Positions 24,101 through 31,330 of a DNA stretch of 64,000 nt are shown piece after piece. The notes under the pieces were generated by a model. That model had not been told where the DNA came from and did no database searches. It saw only the letters and a program-made list of their open reading frames with translations. The stretch covers positions 11,780,001 through 11,844,000 of the forward strand of contig NC_003279.8 of assembly GCF_000002985.6 (NCBI RefSeq), read 5' to 3'. This stretch comes from Caenorhabditis elegans (lineage: Eukaryota > Nematoda > Chromadorea > Rhabditida > Rhabditidae). Each line of letters opens with the position of its first letter. The first letter of the stretch is position 1. The position numbers and the translations under genes are program-made.

Positions 24101-24992
24101 CAGGATCTCAAAAAAAAAATTGAAATTTGCAATTAACTATCATTTGGAAGCCATATTAATCGACTTTCAAAATTTTTTTAGAGTTTTTGGGTCTCGCCAC
24201 GAAATAATTTCAAAAAAAAATTCCGTGGCGATACAGACATTTAATTTAGGCAGTATGCGCCTATAGAATTGAAGATTACTGTAGTTTTCGTGGCGAGACC
24301 CAAAACCGTTCAAAGTTGACCAAAATACACCAAAGTTGAGGTAATTTTAACCAAAATTTTATGGTGAAGACGGTTTAAATATTAGTTTGAAAATTTTAAT
24401 AATGTGCGTCTTTAGGGTTGAGGATTACTGTATTTTTCGTGGCGAGATTCAAAAAATTTCATGACAAAGGAAATGTCACGATATTGATGGTTACAATATC
24501 AGATTCGAAATTTGGGTAGTATGAGCCTTTAACTCGAAAATTACTGTAGTTTAGTTTTCGTGTCGAGACCCAAAACCGTTCAAAGTTGACCAAATACGCC
24601 AAAATTTAGGCTATTTCAACGGAAATTTTATGATGAAAACGATTTTCATATTAGTTTTATAATTTGGGCGTTATGCGCCTTCACACTTGAAGGTTACTGT
24701 ATTTTTCGCGGCGAGACTCAAACCCGTTCAAAGTAATCCAAAATACGCCAAAATTTGAGTTATTTTAACGGAAATTTTATGATAAAAACGATTTTCATAA
24801 AATAAATGTTATACCTGCGTTGCTGGTCCATCAATCAGGGTCTCCTTACTAGTACCCTGCCACGTGGCGTGAGCCGCCGTTGCCCGACCCTGACTCCCAC
24901 CGCCACGTTCCCCGTTCCGCCAAAATTGGACGTCACACGTGGCAAACTGATAGGAATTGTTGCCAGATGGTGGTGGTCGAGTGGGTTTCATA
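1..24992 (-). CDS. vab-10: Spectraplakin gene, 5' portion (VAB-10-like); 3' end beyond the window
   Basis: This is the gene envelope for all minus-strand exons from 24991 down to the left edge. Spectraplakins are giant cytolinkers that bind actin through paired CH domains and link it to microtubules, intermediate filaments or hemidesmosome-like attachments. The gene is identified from the complete CH1 domain encoded at 9242-7762, which closely follows the plectin/MACF/Shot pattern ([13 protein letters not shown], then [12 protein letters not shown]). Three leader modules total 913, 457 and 103 coding bases; each is 1 modulo 3 and each is completed by the AT that opens the first CH1 exon, giving Asp. 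I found no CH2 exon in the window, so CH2, plakin and rod regions must lie left of base 1. The family assignment is firm; the symbol vab-10 is from recognition of the worm's spectraplakin, not from a search. Confidence 0.85.
1481..1649. repeat. CACGTGGTGTCAG palindromic repeat, copy 1
   Basis: Diverged copy. The left arm starts CACGTGGTGTCAGGCTG, followed by an ATGCGGG block; the right arm has CCCGCGATTCTCGTAGATC and ends GACATCACGA. Other copies are at 4884, 12418, 15581, 28112, 40927 and 50615, with a half copy near 42694. Confidence 0.7.
2361..2378. repeat. Poly-G tract (18 G)
   Basis: Uninterrupted G run. Long G/C runs are a known feature of the C. elegans genome and are deletion-prone when the DOG-1/FANCJ helicase is missing. 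Others are at 9909, 18284, 26971 and 58130. Confidence 0.95.
3049..3939 (-). CDS. Transmembrane, low-complexity first exon; candidate CH1-less spectraplakin isoform
   Basis: A 297-codon exon from ATG at 3939 ([20 protein letters not shown]) to a GTGAGT donor after SGKRDD. In order: a hydrophobic N-terminus; a Ser-rich stretch with long Ser runs; a CDHCDSY cysteine cluster; a clear membrane span near residues 178-198 ([19 protein letters not shown]); a basic stop-transfer ([10 protein letters not shown]); a Gly/Ser region; and a strongly basic end ([20 protein letters not shown]). It ends in phase 0, as the last visible CH1 exon does, so it could splice into the same downstream CH2 exon. Mammalian dystonin has isoforms with an N-terminal membrane segment, which makes membership in the spectraplakin gene plausible. 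It could instead be a separate gene nested in the intron. Coding status is likely; gene assignment is inference. Confidence 0.65.
4884..5061. repeat. CACGTGGTGTCAG palindromic repeat, copy 2
   Basis: About 178-bp inverted repeat. The left arm carries AAAAAATGCGGGAGGTGAGAC; the right arm carries ATTCCCGCATTTTCTGTAGA and ends GACACCACGTG. Confidence 0.75.
5095..5465. repeat. Minisatellite: CTATGGGATCC / AACCTCTGAAACAGGC units
   Basis: Roughly 30- to 60-bp imperfect units alternating 'cctatgggatccttttaaca' and 'cctctgaaacagg' motifs, at least nine copies. A remnant appears again near 5830-5890. Non-coding, in the spectraplakin intron. Confidence 0.8.
6068..6108. repeat. (CT)n microsatellite
   Basis: About 19 uninterrupted CT dinucleotides. 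Confidence 0.9.
7762..9242 (-). CDS. vab-10: CH1 (calponin homology) actin-binding domain exons
   Basis: Four exons on minus: 9242-9181 ([19 protein letters not shown]), 8886-8797 ([20 protein letters not shown], then [10 protein letters not shown]), 8727-8650 ([20 protein letters not shown], then FLKKKN) and 7938 to 7846 or 7762 ([20 protein letters not shown], then [11 protein letters not shown]). These are the landmarks of the first CH domain of the spectrin/plectin-type actin-binding pair. All junctions are phase 0 after the first. The last exon is open past the family-conserved NFQ boundary (7846) for 28 more codons, to TTTNSQ at 7762; both possible ends use a weak GTC donor. The two introns flanking exon 8727-8650 are AT-rich; the following one (7939-8649) contains telomere-like repeats. 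The CH2 domain expected next is absent from the window. Confidence 0.9.
8127..8456. repeat. Degenerate interstitial telomere-like repeat (TTAGGC)n
   Basis: Dense runs of TTAGGC and one-base variants (TTAGGCTTAGGC, CTTAGGCATC, TTAGACTTAGG). TTAGGC is the telomere repeat of C. elegans. The block is heavily mutated, with some units as GCCTAGG palindromes from local inversion. It lies in the intron between CH1 exons 8650 and 7938. Confidence 0.85.
9909..9925. repeat. Poly-G tract (17 G)
   Basis: Uninterrupted G run in the intron between module C and CH1. Confidence 0.95.
10620..11140. repeat. Minisatellite: CTAGGCCGTGGGTGGACCC
   Basis: About 25 imperfect 19- to 21-bp units of the form 'cctaggccgtggctgaact' and 'ctaggccgtgggtggaccc'. 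Intronic, non-coding; the ORFs through it are repeat-derived. Confidence 0.9.
11964..12066 (-). CDS. vab-10: Spectraplakin N-terminal module C (single short first exon)
   Basis: A 103-nt exon begins with ATG ([20 protein letters not shown]) and ends [14 protein letters not shown] plus G before a GTAAGA donor. It joins AT of the CH1 exon to read [12 protein letters not shown]. The bases upstream (CATCATAGTTACCCATATGG) lack a C. elegans-like TTTTCAG acceptor, so I read it as an alternative first exon giving a 34-residue leader. A weak AG just before (ATACAAG) would alternatively allow in-phase splicing from the exon ending at 17049. Which applies needs cDNA evidence. The charged helical composition resembles the short leader before CH1 in other spectraplakins. 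Confidence 0.7.
12418..12565. repeat. CACGTGGTGTCAG palindromic repeat, copy 3
   Basis: Well-conserved copy: CACGTGGTGTCAGAATGTCC at left, ATGCGGGAGAAGAGACG, then TTCCCGCGTTTCTTGTAGA and ATGGGACAGCCTGGCAC at right. Confidence 0.85.
13140..14950. repeat. Interrupted GTAGGC(A)-type minisatellite
   Basis: Blocks at about 13165-13335, 13845-14030, 14310-14585 and 14785-14945 are built from units such as GTAGGCAGGCATGAAGTAGG and GTAGGCACG. Between them is duplicated unique-looking sequence (CATGAAAAATGTTGAAAA / GAAAATGAGG... cassettes at about 13700, 14100 and 14630), so the whole 1.8 kb appears to be a higher-order tandem array of about 450-550 bp. Confidence 0.8.
13338..13639. mobile_element. 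Palindromic MITE inside the GTAGGC minisatellite
   Basis: Terminal inverted repeats: TTTTTCCACTTCTACGACTT at left and its complement ending GTCGTAGAAGTGGAAAAAA at right, continued inward by TGCGGAATGGTCTTGCCGCG and its complement. About 300 bp, no ORF. It splits the minisatellite, so it arrived later. Confidence 0.8.
15581..15763. repeat. CACGTGGTGTCAG palindromic repeat, copy 4
   Basis: Both arms are present: GTCAGAGTGTCATTTCGGCT at left and AGATCAAACCGTAATGGGAG at right, with TGCGGGAGAAGAGACGCA and the CTGACGTCACA block inside. Confidence 0.85.
16505..16965. repeat. Minisatellite: CTCCGTAAATCTACACAG
   Basis: About 18- to 20-bp units in some 20 imperfect copies. Minus-strand ORFs here (LCRFTEICVDL-like) are translations of the repeat. 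Confidence 0.9.
17049..17932 (-). CDS. vab-10: Spectraplakin N-terminal module B (three exons, internal promoter candidate)
   Basis: Exons on minus: 17932-17706 (227 nt), 17411-17258 (154 nt) and 17124-17049 (76 nt). The first has an ATG ([20 protein letters not shown]) without a polypyrimidine/AG acceptor just upstream, so it looks like a first exon with its own promoter. Phases match: GT at the end of exon 1 plus C of exon 2, phase 0 between exons 2 and 3, and a single G at the end. That G joins the CH1 exon at 9242, giving SLHSIV-DERDNVQ. About 152 residues, acidic near the N-terminus ([10 protein letters not shown]), then Ser/Thr/Gly-rich, no recognised domain. Because module A also ends in the same phase, modules A and B are alternatives rather than necessarily serial. 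Confidence 0.75.
18284..18304. repeat. Poly-G tract (21 G)
   Basis: The longest G run in the window, in the spectraplakin intron between modules A and B. Confidence 0.95.
19140..19765. repeat. Tandem repeat, period about 150 bp
   Basis: The marker 'taggccatcaactggggaag' or a variant recurs at 19153, 19303, 19410, 19559 and 19709. Spacing is about 150 bp except one 107-bp unit with an internal deletion. AT-rich, intronic, no ORF. Confidence 0.8.
20385..20430. repeat. (CCTA)n tetranucleotide repeat
   Basis: CTTACCTACCTACCTACC continues for about 10 units and ends CTGCCTATCTACC. Confidence 0.9.
20624..24991 (-). CDS. vab-10: Spectraplakin N-terminal module A (most upstream, six exons)
   Basis: Exons on minus: 24991-24815, 23963-23833, 22624-22349, 21780-21652, 21413-21339 and 20748-20624 (177, 131, 276, 129, 75, 125 nt). 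Every junction keeps phase. The ATG ([14 protein letters not shown]...) sits one base after a TTTTCCAG acceptor, which suggests SL trans-splicing there, so this is probably the true 5' end. The module encodes about 304 residues without a recognised domain: a low-complexity Ser/Arg/Gly-rich first half ([13 protein letters not shown]), then a charged part with [18 protein letters not shown] and [10 protein letters not shown]. The last exon ends with a single G and joins AT of the exon at 9242 to give [13 protein letters not shown], exactly where other spectraplakins enter CH1. A tRNA gene lies in its second intron. Exon boundaries are inferred but mutually consistent. Confidence 0.8.
21830..22225. 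repeat. Tandem repeat, about three units of 120-150 bp
   Basis: Units share 'ttgctaacaggcaaaatgta', 'gtagttgaaagttttctgat' and 'cacttggctggtgagata'. Distant relatives are seen at 17500-17640 and 2005-2110. Confidence 0.7.
23316..23397 (-). tRNA. tRNA-Ser (anticodon CGA)
   Basis: The minus strand folds as a complete class II tRNA: acceptor arm GCAGTCA with TGACTGC, D arm TCC-GAGTGGTTAA-GGA, anticodon arm TTTGA-CTCGAAA-TCAAA, a long variable arm GGGC-TCT-GCCC and T arm GTAGG-TTCGAAT-CCTGC, followed by discriminator G. The anticodon is CGA (reads UCG). The long variable arm is the serine identity element. No intron. It lies inside the second intron of spectraplakin module A, on the same strand as the host. 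B-box sequence GGTTCGAATCC is intact. Confidence 0.95.
24170..24800. repeat. Tandem array of GGCGAGACCC repeat units
   Basis: About four to five units of roughly 120-150 bp sharing 'attactgtagttttcgtggc', 'gttcaaagttgaccaaaa' and 'gcgcctttag'. The array abuts the acceptor side of the 24815 exon. Confidence 0.75.
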
Positions 24993-25000
24993 CTGGAAAA
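24991..25000 (-). promoter_or_regulatory. Candidate SL trans-splice acceptor before the module A start codon
   Basis: Minus-strand TTTTCCAG is followed by T and then ATG of module A. There is no upstream exon with a compatible donor that I could see. An acceptor one base from the start codon is typical of spliced-leader addition in nematodes. An undetected 5' UTR exon is the alternative. Confidence 0.5.
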
Positions 25001-25259
25001 TTGCAAGAATTTCAATTTTGCTATGAATAAGTTGAAAAAAAAAAGTTTTTTTTTGAAAATCTAAGTTCTCGTCTAACAACTTTCGACAAGGTGTGAGAGC
25101 AACAATATTTGCTCAGGAAAGATGCTCTCAATATGGGAAAGAGCTGTGTGAAATGATGATGAGAAAGTTTGTTTAACAATCCCCCATAGGGTGAAGCCGG
25201 AGAAGATCGGCTTATACGGAAAAATTGAATGAATGTGTAAAAATGTAGGTCAAATAGTG

Positions 25260-25554
25260 GAGTAACATTTGGAGAAATACTTGTTTCCGGGCGGGTTTTT
25301 CATCCAAAAAAGCAGCCGACACCTCACAGGACAAGCCACAGAAAGTTGGACCCGCGAGGTGTCGGCTGCAATAAAATTTGGAGTAACATTTAAAGAAATA
25401 CTTGTTTCCGGGCGGGAATAGTAAGAAAAAATTGAGCAAAAAGTTTCTGGAATAACTCCAAAAAAGTACAATCGCGAAAAATGAGCATATGCCCGGCAGC
25501 CGACACCTCACAGGACAAGCCACTAGAAAATCAGGCCCGCGAAGTGTCGGCTGC
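25260..25554. repeat. Pair of direct repeats each carrying a GCAGCCGACACCTC hairpin
   Basis: Hairpins at 25312-25369 and 25496-25554 have arms GCAGCCGACACCTC / GAGGTGTCGGCTGC around a loop with ACAGGACAAGCCAC. The preceding sequence (GAGTAACATTTGGAGAAATA, CTTGTTTCCGGGCGGG) is also duplicated at 25260 and 25380. Confidence 0.85.
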
Positions 25555-26291
25555 TATAAAATTTTGCTTTTAAAAAAATTATACTGCCAAAAACTGAGGG
25601 AAAAGCTCAAAATCCACATCGGGTGGTTGCTCAGAACAGCAACAAACCAAAGGAAAAAAAAATAGAAAAATAGTGTTTTTTTTTGCCGCAAAACATTGGT
25701 TCAAAAACCGGAAAAAAATGAATTTCAATATTTTTTTTCCAAAAAATTTTAAAATTTCTGGAAATTGACAAAAAATTGGTCAAAATTCCAATTCCTAAAT
25801 AATTCTCTCTCTCCAAATAATGTTCCAAATAAAACTCATCTTTCACAGTCTATTTCTCTGCGTCCTATGCTATTTTAAATCTATCTTCTCCGTACTTACT
25901 TACGGAAGAATTCAAGCGTGCTATACTTTTGAATAAGTTGGGGAGGAAAAGTTTTATTGGAAGTTTAGCAGATGTTCCGAGAGTTTTTCAGAGAGGAAAT
26001 TAGAACAGAGCCTGATCACTAAATTTATAAGTTTACTATAGAGAAGATGGAAAAATTTGGAAAAACAACGTATTTAAAGGTGGTCAACTTTGTAAAACTT
26101 CAATAATAATAATAATAATATATGGGTTAATGTAGTTCTGGGTTACTGTGGGTTACTGTAGACATGTATTAAAATGTTATAACAAAAATGGGTTACTGTA
26201 GTCATGGCCTACTATATAGATGCATTAATTTAGAGAGAGGTTACTGTAAGTATTGGTTATTGTGGTTATTGGTTACTGTAGAAGTTTGATA

Positions 26292-26651
26292 CAGAGGTGG
26301 GCGGCAATTGCCGTAATTGCCGATTTGCCGTTTGCCGGATATCAGATTTGCCGGAAATGTTTAGAGGGATTTTTCAAAAGACGGAAACACGAATTTTTTC
26401 CGTTTTCTTTAGATATATTCTTAGAATTTGCAGACTTTTCAAAATAGATGTAGGAACAGTCATATGATGCGTTCAATTTTGCCATTTGAAAATTGAAATT
26501 CTGAAATTTTCAAAAAAAAAAAGTGCAAAACCACGATTTGCCGACAATTTTCGGCTAGCTGCCGGTTTGCCAATTTTCATGAAATTTTCAATTCTGGCAA
26601 TTTCCGGCAATTTGCCGATTTGCCGGAAAAATCGTTTGCCGCCCACCGCTG
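26292..26651. mobile_element. hAT-type MITE (CAGAGGTGGGCGGCAA family)
   Basis: Terminal inverted repeats CAGAGGTGGGCGGCAA and TTGCCGCCCACCGCTG are flanked by identical 8-bp direct repeats GTTTGATA (26284-26291 and 26652-26659). An 8-bp target duplication with a CAG...CTG end is the hAT signature. Interior is rich in TTGCCGG units and has no transposase ORF, so it is non-autonomous. Confidence 0.9.
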
Positions 26652-26970
26652 GTTTGATAGTTAAAAAATGAATTATAGAATTTCGCGTCAAAATTATTTT
26701 AAAAAATTAAAAACTTTTTCAAAGATTTTTAAGAATTTCGTCGGGAACTCAACACATTTTCATTATTTCAGAAAAGCGTCAATTTTAAGTAAAATTTTCC
26801 CAATTTTGAAAAAAAATTCGGGTTTTGAAATATATTTGTTTGTAAATTCAAAGTAGCAAGTTATGAATAAGCAATCTAGAGATTCAGAGGAATAGAGTAA
26901 AAACTAGTTAACCTCCTCCAAAAAGTTGAAATATATGTGTCTCCATGACAGGTCGGCGATCGACAATTGT

Positions 26971-26985
26971 CCCCCCCCCCCCCCC
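26971..26985. repeat. Poly-C tract (15 C)
   Basis: Uninterrupted C run, opposite orientation to the three G tracts further left. Confidence 0.95.
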
Positions 26986-28111
26986 AACGTCCATCTCTCT
27001 TTGACCGCCTCGGTTATTACCGGCTTTGTGTGCGGAGGGGGATTTCCATTTTGGAATTGAGTAGGCAATAGTTGTGACTTTCACCTGACAGTGGGGAAAG
27101 TGTCTTCTTATAATTACTTGGGAGGGTTAAAGTTGTTCGAGTTTTGTAACTGGCAGAAAAGATTTTGTGCTGAAATTTTTTGGGAAATTAAAATTTTGAA
27201 TTTTCAGCCAAAACGATTTTTTTTTAATTTTTCAAAAAAAATTAATGAATACTTTTCATTTTGAAATTATTTTGAACTTCCCGCCAAACTTAGATATCTA
27301 AGTTTTGTGGCAAAATTTTTGAAAAATTAATTTTGAATTTTCCGCCAATTTTCTTGAATAATTGAAACTTGAATTTTCCGGTATCATTTTCTGAAAACTG
27401 AATATTTAATTTTCTATCAAAACTTATGAGTTCCCCGCCAAAAAATAATAATAAATTAATTTTTGAGTTTTGTTCCAAATTTTTTTCAATCAAAGTTTAA
27501 ATTTCCCGCCTAATTTTTTTGAAAGAGTGTTAATTCCTAATTTCGTGTCAAAATTTTATCAAAAAAATTTAATTAAATTTTTGGACTAAATTTTTTAGAA
27601 AAATTTAAAAGTTGAATTTCCCTCCATAATTTAAAATAATAATTTTAAATATCCTTCTTTTCAAAAAAAAAACGGTTGACAGGATTTTTGAAAAAATAAA
27701 AGTTAACCGGAAAATTAAAACTAAATTTTTTTTTCTGACAAAAAATTGTGCTACAACTCTGATCCTAAAAAATTAAAATCAAAACCAAATTTTCTAGAAG
27801 AAAAATCCTCTTGAACACCGGAAAGTGTAAGAACAAAATGTATTACGTTAATAAAAAGCGCGGTGAAACGTAGAGAAAAGGTGCAAAAATTAGTTGAGAG
27901 ATAAAGAATGAGGAGTGGAAAAAAGTGCATGAACAGCTGCTGCCAGAAGAGCAATGGACACTCTCTCTCTCTCTTGTCAATTGAGTGGGAGATAGAGACA
28001 AGATCAATCACCACAAAAGGTGCACTAGTTTTGAGCAAAATTGTGCTCTTTATGATTTTTGTTTTTTTTTATTCTCTAATGGTATGTATTCATTGAATAA
28101 TGTATATTAAT

Positions 28112-28296
28112 ACGTGGTGTCCGGCTGTCCCATGTCGGTTTACTCTTCGTAGATCTGCGAGAATCGCGGGAACTTAAGCGCAACTTTCTCTACTGCTTTT
28201 GCATGGTTGAGAACGTGCTGATGTCACATTTATCTGAAGAAAAACTTACCGCATTTTTTTTGATCAAATCGTTATGGGACAGCATGACACCAGGTG
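28112..28296. repeat. CACGTGGTGTCAG palindromic repeat, copy 5
   Basis: Left arm TACGTGGTGTCCGGCTGTCC; right arm GATCAAATCGTTATGGGACA followed by GCATGACACCAGGTG. Confidence 0.8.
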
Positions 28297-28599
28297 GATT
28301 TTGGGAACAGGAGTGAAATAGATTTATTGATTTACGGTAATAATAATGAGAATCAAGAAGAATTTTAATAAAATAAATAATTTTAAGAGAAATTGAACTT
28401 TGCAAAAAATTTCCGCATTCTCCAACACGACAGTTTCATAGGTCAAGAGTCCATAGCCTGAATAATACAAATTCCTAAAATTAACTTAAATTTTCAACCT
28501 ATGCTTTGGTATTCATACTTGACTGCTCGCCAATTTTTGTTTGTTGGTAATTGAGAGCAACTCCGATTTGCTGCTGGCATATTGGACAGAATTAATGAT

Positions 28600-28826
28600 T
28601 CATGATTTTGACAGCAAATCTGCTTCGAATTCGTTTTGCACATTCTAAATACAAATTTTAAACTTTTGGAGAGTCTGTATAATACTTACTTTTTCATAAT
28701 AGTCAAACCGGAGCAATATATTTGCTCGTTTCTTCACGGACGATAGATAAAATTGATGAACGGTAAGGTAGTTAGCAATTTTATCTAGCTCCTCCAAACC
28801 ATGTTCTGTTAACGTTTTCCAGTTTT
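28600..28826 (-). CDS. 3' end of an uncharacterised small gene (two exons)
   Basis: Minus-strand exons 28826-28690 (137 nt; NWKTLTEHGLEELDKIANYL, then TVHQFYLSSVKKRANILLRF) and 28644-28600 (NVQNEFEADLLSKS, stop TGA). The junction is phase 0 with good GTAAGT and TTTAG sites, and the first exon starts after TTGCAG needing one base from an upstream exon. A donor-like GGAGAGTAAGTT at about 28880 may be that upstream exon. The protein is helical and charged, with no recognised domain. It sits next to the decaying duplicated cluster at 29.2-32 kb and may be its best-preserved member. Confidence 0.5.
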
Positions 28827-30531
28827 CTGCAATCAAAAATTTTAGGGACCCCTCTAAAAAAACTTGATTAATTAACTTACTCTCCGGAAAACAATAATTA
28901 ATCTAGTAACTCCAAGAAAAGTTGAGAAAAATCAACAAAAATCAATCAAGACCATCCACCAGAAGGTCGGCTATCACCCTGGAAATATAGTTTAAGAAAA
29001 AAGATAATTTTAAGAAACTAACTATAAGTAGATAATTACAGGGCAGGGTAAAATTGGACCCAGTTTAAGAAAACATGGAAGTTCAAATTAAGCCATTTTT
29101 TTCAAAAAAGTGCACATTGAGAGAGATATAATTTCTTTAAACAAAGGTGATTATTGAGCTTCCGAGTACTTGTGTTCCAGCCAGAGAAGATATTTCAGTG
29201 CCATGAAGCTGTTAATAGAAGTATTTTCAACATGAAAGTTTTTTGAGAGGTACGTTTTCTCACTCACCTGAAAAACAACTCGAGAAAAATCAAATCTTGA
29301 CCGGTTCTCCAAGCAATCTTCAAAGCATTTGAGTAGTTGTTGTAGTCTGAAAATGTATTGAATTTAGACTTATAATTGTTTCTAGGAAAAACTTACAAAG
29401 TTAAAAAAAAAATTGAAGGGCATCACACTGACGCCCATTGGTTTTGCCCTGAAATTCTGAATTAGAAGGGTAAAATTCAAGGTAAAAATGAGCAGATATA
29501 AGGAGGGGAAGTCAATTCAACCCTGAGTAGAACAGAAAATACCAAACAGGAAAAATTAAATTATAACTTTTCTTTATTAGTCCAATGAACACATGGAATC
29601 GGTCCAGATAACTATTCCACTAATTCTCCAATCGAGTTCTTTATTCATGTGCTAGCGAATTTTTCAATTGCTAGTAATTTGGCTTGTGGGATGGTTAATG
29701 TTTTCTTGAGATGTGTACAAAAGTTGATCCATTCGATTCTAAACCAACACGTCGTAGGTATGCAACAGCTCCACATGCTGCGGCGCTGGCATCTCCAAAT
29801 AGGTGCAGCTCCAGCCTGTGAGCCTGTAAATGTGATTGTCCTGAAAATTGGAAAATTGATGATGGGCATAGTTCCCTTTTGTGGGTCCCCGCCTCGTGTG
29901 AGCCTTTCTTGTAGGCGTTCTCGGCTTTCTCAAAATTGAAAAACTGTTTTAAATTTTCGTTTAAAGTTATTGTCATATTAAAATTGAGCATCTCAAAATT
30001 TCCAAGTTTTCTTGAATTTATATTTTTTTTCAAAAACTTGGCGCGTCAATCCTATGGGCCCATATCAAAATAATTGCACAAAAAATGGTTTTAACAGAAA
30101 AATGTGCAAATTTCAGTTTTTTAAATGAATTTTTGCCAAATATGGAAATTTTTACATGAAAGTTTTCCGAGGGTACGTTTTCTCACTCACCTCGGAATAA
30201 AAATTGAAAAAATCCTGTCTTGACCGGCTTTTCAAGCAGTCTTCAAAGCATTTCAAATCTGAAATTTTATCGAATTTAGTCTTATAACTGTGTCTAATAA
30301 AAACTTACAAAGTTTGAAAAAAATTGGAGGGCATCACACTGACGCCCATTGGTTTTACCGCCTGAAATTCTGGATTAAAAAGAATAAATTCCAAGAAAAA
30401 AGGCAGATATAAAGAGGGGAATTTTAATGCAACCCTTTGAAAATAACAGAAAATAGCAATTTTAGAACATTAAATGTTGAATTCATATACTTTATTTACA
30501 GTGTACATTTGAATTTGTTTCAAATCAGATC

Positions 30532-30674
30532 TTATTGATCGTGTTGATTTTTCAAGACAAGATTTTTCCAGTATGAAGTTTTTTTCAAATTTTTACTTTC
30601 ATGATCTTCAGCAGAAATTGTTTCGCAATTTTCAGCGATTTGAGCAATGTAAAGAATTCCATCAATGGTATCAT
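30532..30674 (-). CDS. 3' exon of an uncharacterised gene in the duplicated cluster
   Basis: After a TTTTCAG acceptor the exon reads DDTIDGILYIAQIAENCETI, then SAEDHESKNLKKTSYWKNLV and LKNQHDQ, stop TAA. It needs one base from an upstream exon that I could not place. A diverged, stop-ridden relative of this C-terminal segment may lie at about 32160-32420. No domain recognised. Confidence 0.4.
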
Positions 30675-31049
30675 CTGAAAATAAATGGAACAGTCAATCT
30701 TAAAATTTATATATTTTATTTACAGTACTAGTTAATTTTTTAACGAGTAATTTTTCAAAACGTATCGAATTCTGTTTGCCAGTCAGTTTGAGCTGTTAGT
30801 GTTTTACAGAAGTTTCCAGAAGTGTTCAAAATTATTTTTGAGAAATTAAAATTGAAGTGAAATTGTGAATTTCTTGCCAAATTATATTTTTTCAGATATA
30901 CATATTTTGACGGAGCACCAAACTTTAAAAAATTTTGGCAAAAAATTCAAAAATTAAGTTTTCAGAAAAATGTTTCTGACTGAAATATGTTACCTAATAG
31001 AACTTTTAAAAAATCACATTTCGGCTTGAACTTTCTAATACTAAATTGC

Positions 31050-31330
31050 TTACTTATTTCGCTGTTTGACGCGAGCAATCACGTTTTGAACAGATTGCGC
31101 CGTTTTGCGGTAGTTTGACAATAGTCCTTCTCTTGCTTGCCGTGAATTGGTAACATGTTCAACAAGATATTCTTTCGCCAACAAGTTTTTCGTCCTTCCG
31201 TGTATTTTTTTTACCCAATTCATCAAAACAGGTTGCTCCTACGGCATTCAACTTGTCCATTGTCATCATGGCAAAATTAGTTATGATGCGAGCCGTTTCT
31301 ACAATACCATGAAATATGAAAGCGATCCCA
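31050..31330 (-). pseudogene. Exon with apparent one-base frameshift in an A8 run
   Basis: After TTTTTTTTCAG at 31331 the minus strand reads IAFIFHGIVETARIITNFAM, then TMDKLNAVGATCFDELG, in one frame. From the AAAAAAAA run (about 31207-31214) the coding signal moves to the next frame: KKIHGRTKNLLAKEYLVEHV, then TNSRQAREGLLSNYRKTAQS and VQNVIARVKQRNK, stop TAA at 31050. Each half is open and protein-like while its continuation ends soon. A one-base indel in the A run explains this best. Alternatively the second half is its own exon starting MNWVKKIHGR. Family unknown. Confidence 0.4.

Larger units (their letters stand above)
25001..28590. other. Upstream region of the spectraplakin gene; no exon seen
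   Basis: Contains two hairpin repeats (25312, 25496), ACTGTAG-rich microsatellite-like sequence (26100-26280), a hAT MITE (26292-26651), a poly-C tract (26971) and a CACGTGGTGTCAG element (28112). The remainder is AT-rich. It presumably holds the promoter of module A, but I could not single out elements. Confidence 0.5.
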
